The notes under the pieces: model-generated | What the model was told of the DNA's origin: nothing | What the model saw: the letters and a program-made list of their open reading frames with translations, nothing else | The model's database searches: none | Assembly (NCBI GenBank): GCA_026397725.1 | Contig: JAPLUI010000258.1 | Span: 1-40,055, forward strand | Direction of reading: 5' to 3' | DNA length: 40,055 bases | Source: Verrucomicrobiota bacterium | Lineage (GTDB): Bacteria; Verrucomicrobiota; Verrucomicrobiia; Verrucomicrobiales; Akkermansiaceae | Shown: in pieces, positions 35,502-40,055 of the stretch | Position numbering within the stretch: the first letter of the stretch is position 1 | Layout of the letters: each line of letters begins with the position of its first letter | Position numbers and translations under genes: made by a program

Positions 35502-36741
35502 GGGAGGACAGGACGGATTTTTCGTAAGTCTTCAAGTCCGCCAGCCAGGCAGCCCCTAACGGAACATCCTGACGCCGGCAGTGCTCGTCCCAGACCAGCC
35601 CCCAGGGTAGGGCTTTGCATTCCTCGAGCAGGGCGAGGCGCGACGTGAAATCGCCCGCCGCCTCCAGCTCCCGCAATTTCACCGCAGGCTCCAGCAAGGC
35701 GAGCAACAGACCCTTGAGTGTGTTGCGCGTGCCGATGACCCAGGCCGCGACACGGTTGATGCTGGCATCGAAATAATCGAGGCCGATGTGCGTCCGTCCG
35801 AGAAAATCGCCGCGCACCAGTTCCTGCATCAGCGCCATGGTGGGATCATCTAACAAAACAACGTGGTCGCTGTCCCAGCGCACGCCGCGCGAGACGTGCA
35901 GCAGGATTTCCGGCACGAATTGCAGCACCGAGGAAATCTTGTCGGCCAGGTTTTCGGTGGGATGGAAATGCCCGGCATCCAGGCAGCAAAGGACCTGATT
36001 CTTGATCGCGTAACCGAGATAGAACTCGTGCGAGCCCACGACGTAGGATTCCGAACCGATCCCGAACAGTTTTGATTCCACGGCGTCAAGGTTGCACTTG
36101 GGGTCGAGCTTTTCCGCAAACAGCGCATCGAGCGCGCCCTCCAAGCGGGCACGCGGCGCCTTGCGATCCACCGGCAGATCCTTCGATCCGTCGGGAATCC
36201 ACACATTCGTCACCGCCACCGAGCCGAGTTGGCGGCCCATCTCCGCACCGATGCGGCGACAGGCCTTGCCGTGCTCGATCCAGAACTCGCGGATGCCCGC
36301 GTCCGGATGGGTCAGTGTGAGGCCATCGTCCGCCTTGGGGTGCGCGAAATAGGTGGGGTTGAAATCCAGGCCCAGTCCGCGTGTCTTGGCCCAATCGATC
36401 CAGCTTTGAAACTGCGCTGTGGTCAGGGCATCGCGTTCGACCTTGCCGCCGCTGAAGTCCGCATAACAGGCGTGCAGATTCAAGCGATGGCGGCCGGGAA
36501 TGAGCGCGTAGGCCTGGTCCAGATCGGCACGCAACTCCGGGATCGTGCGGGCCTTGCCCGGATAGTTGCCGGTCACGGCGAGCCCGCCACCGAGTTCACC
36601 ACCCACTTTTTCAAAGCCGCCGACATCATCGCCCTGCCAGCAATGAAGGGAGATCGGCGTGGCCGCCAGCCCTTGCAGGGCCGCTTCCGTATCCACGCCG
36701 AGCGCGGCGTAGGTTTCCTGGGCAATCGCATAGGTATTCAT
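35494..36741 (-). CDS. rhaA: L-rhamnose isomerase
   Basis: 415 residues, matching the ~419 of E. coli RhaA, which converts L-rhamnose to L-rhamnulose in the cytoplasm using a divalent metal. Family blocks are intact: ISLHCWQGDDVGGFE (~30-44), NLHACYADF (~88-96), GLGLDFNPTYFAHPKA (~122-137), SVAVTNVWIPDGSKD (~173-187), the metal-site region CLDAGHFHPTENLADKISSV (~252-271), RWDSDHVVLLDD (~288-299) and GLDYFDASINRVAAW (~317-331). It begins 19 bp after the rhaT stop and overlaps the following truncated gene by 8 bp, so it is the second gene of a rhaT-rhaA operon. No rhamnulokinase or aldolase is in the window, so the rest of the pathway must lie elsewhere. Confidence 0.96.
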   Translation of the reverse strand: MNTYAIAQETYAALGVDTEAALQGLAATPISLHCWQGDDVGGFEKVGGELGGGLAVTGNYPGKARTIPELRADLDQAYALIPGRHRLNLHACYADFSGGKVERDALTTAQFQSWIDWAKTRGLGLDFNPTYFAHPKADDGLTLTHPDAGIREFWIEHGKACRRIGAEMGRQLGSVAVTNVWIPDGSKDLPVDRKAPRARLEGALDALFAEKLDPKCNLDAVESKLFGIGSESYVVGSHEFYLGYAIKNQVLCCLDAGHFHPTENLADKISSVLQFVPEILLHVSRGVRWDSDHVVLLDDPTMALMQELVRGDFLGRTHIGLDYFDASINRVAAWVIGTRNTLKGLLLALLEPAVKLRELEAAGDFTSRLALLEECKALPWGLVWDEHCRRQDVPLGAAWLADLKTYEKSVLSSRA

Positions 36742-36760
36742 AAGATCAATGTGTTAGAAC

Positions 36761-38419
36761 TCACCCCCTGCTGCCGAGGAGGTTGCCGTAGCCGATCACC
36801 AGCGTGGACGTCACCAACACCGCGAGACCCAGAAACAGCAGGCCTTTGGCCTTGAAGCTCGCGCCTTTCCATTCGTGGAGCGCAAGCCCCCAGATCGAAC
36901 TGAAGATGATGATCGATGCCATGTGCAGCGTCCAGCTCGAGAACTTGTACTGGCCCATCTGGGTCTCGCCCATCGAGTAGAAGAAGAATTGGAAATACCA
37001 GGTGAGCCCGGCCAGCGCCGCGAAGATGTAATTTCCAACAATGGGGACCGGCGTCTTGTCGGTGCGGCCATCCACGACGGCACCGGCGGCTGGCGTGCCT
37101 TCGCCACCGGCGGCCGCGGCATCGGAAAGCGGCGACTGCTTGCCCGGCTTGGAGGTGAAATACTGATAGCCGGTCTGGTTGCGCCAGTTGAGCAGGACGC
37201 ACCAGATGAAGTTGGTGGTGAAGCCGCCGAGCAACACCACGATCAGCACCGGCAGCCCGGTCCACAGGCTGTGCTTGCCATGAATGGCGATCAGGTTGGC
37301 CCCGGCTTCCGACACCGCCAGTGCGGTCTCTTTCTCCGACAAGGTGGACATTTCCTGCACGATGGTGACCTTCTTGGGATCTGCGGAAACAGCGGCGAGA
37401 CGCTTGGCATAGTCTGCCACCCGCTGGCCCACCAGCGCACCGCCACCCTGGTTGACTGCCGCTGCCGCCGCCACTATCGCTGCTGCCTTGGTCTCGGCTT
37501 TCGGCAGGTCCGCGCTCAACCCCGCCAACTTCTTGGTGGCATCCGCCGGCGGAGTTTTCTCATCGCTCAGCGCGGTCATCTTCCGCCGGATCACATAGGG
37601 TAGTTCGATCAGCCCGGTCACGTCGCTCAGTGTCGGGTCCTTCTTGGGCGTGGTCTGCTCCGTCTTCGGGTCTTGTTCCTTCTGGAAAAGTTCCGCCGGG
37701 AGCGCGGCCAACAAGGCCTTGATCTCGCCATCCGCCGGTTGCGACGTCCGCCGCACGATCTTGCCTTCCTTAGCCGCCGAATTCACCATGTCAACCTTGA
37801 GGGTGGTTTCCCGGATGAAGTCGCCGTTGCTGAGTCCGAACGCGAAACAGGCACTCATGATGCCGGAGAAGGTCGCCACCAGCAGCCCTTTCTTGAAACT
37901 GAACTCCTTGACCGTTTCGAGTTTGCCTTCCTCGGACATTTCGCCCTCTTTGGCATGGCCGGCCAGCGCGGTGATGATGATGCCCAGGATGCACACGCCC
38001 AAACCGGCCAGCACCCACCGCCCGTTGACCGGATCAATCAGCTTGGTGACAAACTCGCCTTTGAACAGTGGCGGAATGAGCGTGCCGAACACCGTGCAAT
38101 ACCCGAGCGCCACCGCCATTCCCAGCGACATGCCGAGATAGCGCATCGTCAGCCCGAAAGTCAGCCCGCCAAAGCCCCACAGCAAGCCGAAGAGATAGGT
38201 GTAAAACCACACCTGCCCCGGCGTCTCCTTGAGCACCGTCAGCACGTCGGTGGTCTTGAGCGTGGCGAAAAACCACGGGGCGATCAGCCATGAGAAGAAG
38301 CCGCCGACGAGCCAATAGGTTTCCCACGACCAGCGTTTGACGCCCTTGTAAGGCACATAGAAACTGCCGGAGGCGAGACCTCCGAGCCAATGAAAGAAGA
38401 CACCGAGAATGGGATTCAT
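36761..38419 (-). CDS. rhaT: L-rhamnose/proton symporter with a large soluble insertion
   Basis: 552 residues against ~344 for E. coli RhaT, a ten-helix inner-membrane symporter. The N-terminal half is canonical: GVFFHWLGGLASGSFYVPYKGVKRWSWE (~5-32), LLWGFGGLTFGLTMRYLGMSLG (~79-100), ACFAFGLSNGD (~190-200). The C-terminal half resumes at HSLWTGLPVLIVVLLGGFTTNF (~382-403) and includes AALAGLTWYFQFFFYSMGETQMGQY (~468-492). Between them, ~216-381 is a polar, Lys/Ala/Glu-rich segment with helical periodicity. It is uninterrupted, and the bracketing helices are intact, so it is an insertion in the central loop, not a frameshift. A second short Ala/Gly-rich insert lies at ~430-450. It is first in the operon with rhaA and divergent from the AraC-type regulator. 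Confidence 0.93.
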   Translation of the reverse strand: MNPILGVFFHWLGGLASGSFYVPYKGVKRWSWETYWLVGGFFSWLIAPWFFATLKTTDVLTVLKETPGQVWFYTYLFGLLWGFGGLTFGLTMRYLGMSLGMAVALGYCTVFGTLIPPLFKGEFVTKLIDPVNGRWVLAGLGVCILGIIITALAGHAKEGEMSEEGKLETVKEFSFKKGLLVATFSGIMSACFAFGLSNGDFIRETTLKVDMVNSAAKEGKIVRRTSQPADGEIKALLAALPAELFQKEQDPKTEQTTPKKDPTLSDVTGLIELPYVIRRKMTALSDEKTPPADATKKLAGLSADLPKAETKAAAIVAAAAAVNQGGGALVGQRVADYAKRLAAVSADPKKVTIVQEMSTLSEKETALAVSEAGANLIAIHGKHSLWTGLPVLIVVLLGGFTTNFIWCVLLNWRNQTGYQYFTSKPGKQSPLSDAAAAGGEGTPAAGAVVDGRTDKTPVPIVGNYIFAALAGLTWYFQFFFYSMGETQMGQYKFSSWTLHMASIIIFSSIWGLALHEWKGASFKAKGLLFLGLAVLVTSTLVIGYGNLLGSRG

Positions 38420-38625
38420 ACAAGCGGGGAAACTGCGGGTGGATGGCGAGAAATCCGTGTTCGATCATAGCCCCATCCCGACTTCGCGGACGGCACCATG
38501 GGCAAAAACGTGAGTTTGTTCTAGCCCTCAACCGGCCCCTTGGCTACTTTTGCTTTGCCAAACTTTGCGGCAGACGGTTTTGCCTGATGGCGTATGGAAT
38601 GCCCGATTTCAAACCAACGAACCCC
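38420..38625. promoter_or_regulatory. divergent control region between rhaT and the AraC-type regulator
   Basis: A TATGAT-like -10 on the minus strand (38469-38464) lies ~45 bp before the rhaT start and has no good -35, as expected for an activated promoter. About 80-100 bp further upstream, CTTTGC occurs at 38553 and 38563, exactly 10 bp apart, preceded by CTTTTGC at 38547. Same-face direct repeats of this kind suit an AraC-family binding site. The assignment is tentative. Confidence 0.35.
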
Positions 38626-39522
38626 ATGAAAACGCAAACTTCGCGCCAAACCTCCCGGAATTTCGCCCGCTATCTGCCGATCGACGACGCGCTGTTTGCG
38701 AGTCCGGTTTTCCTCACCAGCGCGGGCCGGACGACGATTCCGCCCGGCGCCGCCTACCCGCCGCCGGGGCACCCGGATCTCTATCAGTTCAAGTGGCGGG
38801 ACGGGCGCGTCCTGCCGGAGTTTTCCCTGCTCTGGGTAGAGGCCGGAGCCGGCGTGTGGGAAACCCGCGGCGGGTCCTTCCCGATCCGCGCCGGCCAGGT
38901 CGGACAGGTGCTTTCCGGCCAGTGGCATCGTTACCGGCCCGACCCGGCCATCGGTTGGACCGAATGTTGGGTGCAGTTCAACGGCCGCCTCGCCCACGAA
39001 CTGGAAGCCGACGGGCATTTTCCGGCGGCCAATCCCGTTTCGACGCCGGGCAATCCGCGGCTGTTTGCCCGGCAGTTGCTGGAGTTCCTCCGCGACATCG
39101 CCGCCCCGGATTTCCGCAACGACACCGCGCAGGGCCTGCGCCTGCTCGGCTTGCTCGGCGTCCTCAGGGATGCCACCCAAACCTCCGCCGCGCCCGCCCG
39201 TGGCCTGATCGAAAATGCCCGCCAGCACATCTGGAGCCACAGCCATCGGCAGTTGAACGTCGCCGAAGTGGCCGAGCACCTCGGCGTGAGCCGCCGGACC
39301 TTGGAGCGGGCCTTCACCACCGCGGGTCTGCCCGGCGTGCTGGAGGAAATCACCCGCTGCCGTCTCAACCGCGCCGAACGCCTGTTGCGCGAGACCCGCC
39401 TGCCCGTGCAGCACATCGTCAGCCTCGCCGGCTTCGGCACCGCCGAACAAATGCGCCTCCAGTTCCAGGCACGCCACAACCGCAGCCCGTCAGCCTACCG
39501 CAAGACCCACCAGGCGGGGTGA
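38626..39522 (+). CDS. AraC/XylS-family transcriptional regulator, probable rhamnose regulator
   Basis: 298 residues from ATG 38626 (MKTQTSRQTSRNFARYLPID); an ATG at 38587 would add 13 residues. The N-terminal ~170 residues form a cupin-like sensor domain (LLWVEAGAGVWETRGGSFPIRAGQV, ~70-94). The C-terminus holds two helix-turn-helix motifs: LNVAEVAEHLGVSRRTLERAF (~211-231) and a second around VQHIVSLAGFGTAEQMRLQFQ, ending with the family's HNRSPSAYRK. It is transcribed divergently from rhaT-rhaA, the usual position for the operon's own activator. Rhamnose or another deoxysugar is the likely ligand (inference from position). The codon use is like its neighbours. Confidence 0.9.
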   Translation: MKTQTSRQTSRNFARYLPIDDALFASPVFLTSAGRTTIPPGAAYPPPGHPDLYQFKWRDGRVLPEFSLLWVEAGAGVWETRGGSFPIRAGQVGQVLSGQWHRYRPDPAIGWTECWVQFNGRLAHELEADGHFPAANPVSTPGNPRLFARQLLEFLRDIAAPDFRNDTAQGLRLLGLLGVLRDATQTSAAPARGLIENARQHIWSHSHRQLNVAEVAEHLGVSRRTLERAFTTAGLPGVLEEITRCRLNRAERLLRETRLPVQHIVSLAGFGTAEQMRLQFQARHNRSPSAYRKTHQAG

Positions 39523-39550
39523 GCCGGGGCATGGGGCACGAGCAAATTCC

Positions 39551-39844
39551 GCAGAGTGTCACGCAGAGTGTCACACGCAGAGTGTCAGATAAACAATTGA
39601 ATTTTGCTTGCACTGAACCCGGCGCGTGCGGGGATGGTGGAGGATCCGGCGGATGCTCGCTGGAGCAGCTACGGCGTGGCGATGGGCGGCGGGCCGAGGG
39701 GCAATGGCAAGAAGGCGCGGGCAGGCTTTGCGCAGAGTGTCAGATAAACAATTGAATTTTGCTTGCACTGAACCCGGCGCGTGCGGGGATGGTGGAGGAT
39801 CCGGCGGATGCTCGCTGGAGCAGCTACGGCGTGGCGATGGGCGG
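39551..39844 (+). repeat. direct repeats: 113-bp identical unit twice, plus 11-bp GCAGAGTGTCA iterations
   Basis: The units at 39577-39689 and 39732-39844 are identical over 113 bp and start 155 bp apart. Each begins GCAGAGTGTCAGATAAACAA and continues TTGAATTTTGCTTGCACTGA and a GC-rich dyad. The opening 11-mer GCAGAGTGTCA also occurs at 39551 and 39563, just upstream, so the array starts with a short iteration. There is no coding evidence. The AT-rich TTGAAT part could be promoter-like, but nothing downstream in the window is a gene. Confidence 0.85.
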
Positions 39845-39871
39845 GCGCTGGTGGCACACCAGGGCTACACT

Positions 39872-39939
39872 CACACTTCCTGAGCTGGACCTTGAATTGA
39901 CAAGGAATTGCCCATGCATCCCGGAACATGACTTGGCAC
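39872..39939 (-). repeat. dispersed repeat H, copy 2
   Basis: The inverted counterpart of 26690-26756, with two mismatches in the middle. Here it is followed on the same side by MECGGKR copy D. Confidence 0.85.
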
Positions 39940-39959
39940 ATTCCGGGCGGTGCCGGGAC

Positions 39960-40055
39960 TTAGCCACCGCAGTATGGCGCGGCGCTTCCCACCGCACTCC
40001 ATACCTTCACCTGCCCGGGCGCGAGCCAAAGTCTGGAGTGCGGTGGGAAGGGCAC
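39960..40055. repeat. MECGGKR-type repeat, inverted pair (copy D), cut by the window end
   Basis: GGCGCTTCCCACCGCACTCC in minus orientation faces GTCTGGAGTGCGGTGGGAAG in plus orientation, with GCGAGCCAAAGTC between. The arrangement resembles copy B before the kelch gene. The element continues beyond the window. Confidence 0.75.

Overview
The window looks like a chromosomal segment of a GC-rich member of the Verrucomicrobiota (inference). The reasons are the very large secreted proteins built from kelch, discoidin-like, Ig-like and DNRLRE-like domains, C-terminal segments of the 'DPDHDGxxNxxEYAL' kind, a Tat-exported Gfo/Idh/MocA oxidoreductase, a DUF1080-type protein, a GH95-type fucosidase, an extended RhaT, and many dispersed hairpin repeats of the 'MECGGKRSATPLW' kind that are common in that phylum. 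Genes mostly lack strong Shine-Dalgarno sites.

Layout. 1-2300: a fragment that resembles the start of a tyrosine recombinase and runs off the left edge, a long gene-free stretch, and an exported secretin-like protein. 2300-5420: an AzgA/NCS2-type purine permease and a Tat-exported oxidoreductase. 5420-6110: a repeat island with a terminator-like hairpin, two MECGGKR elements and a perfectly spaced 125-bp tandem repeat. 6114-11540: a 1808-residue kelch protein of 28 repeats. 11733-15617: RNase PH convergent with an AddB-like nuclease. 15689-20377: a GH95-type glycosidase and a carbamoyltransferase/SxtJ pair. 20454-26309: a decayed surface-protein remnant followed by a 1623-residue multidomain surface protein. 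26310-26863: a second repeat island. 26864-33970: a lone HlyD-like protein facing a minus-strand set (1071-residue surface protein, gluzincin-type metallopeptidase, NTF2-like protein, DUF1080 protein). 34046-35186: prfB with the classical +1 programmed frameshift. 35358-39522: a rhamnose locus (rhaT, rhaA, a truncated isomerase-like gene, and a divergent AraC-type regulator). 39523-40055: a third repeat island.

How the genes work together. Rhamnose uptake and isomerisation, a probable fucosidase, the DUF1080 protein and the secreted oxidoreductase point to degradation of deoxysugar-rich polysaccharides such as fucoidan- or rhamnan-like material (inference). The discoidin/Ig/PA14-type and kelch proteins would be cell-surface or secreted carbohydrate- or surface-binding partners. 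The rhamnose locus carries a fresh-looking scar: the gene after rhaA is cut after about 39 native codons, exactly where a dispersed repeat starts. The same repeat lies in opposite orientation about 9 kb away.

I did not find an obviously new defence or metabolic system. The most distinctive signals are the repeat families (including a REP-like pair with compensating stem changes), the duplicated 2x14 kelch architecture, the RhaT with a ~165-residue soluble insertion, the repeat-truncated isomerase gene and two 3'-end hairpins sharing stem and loop.
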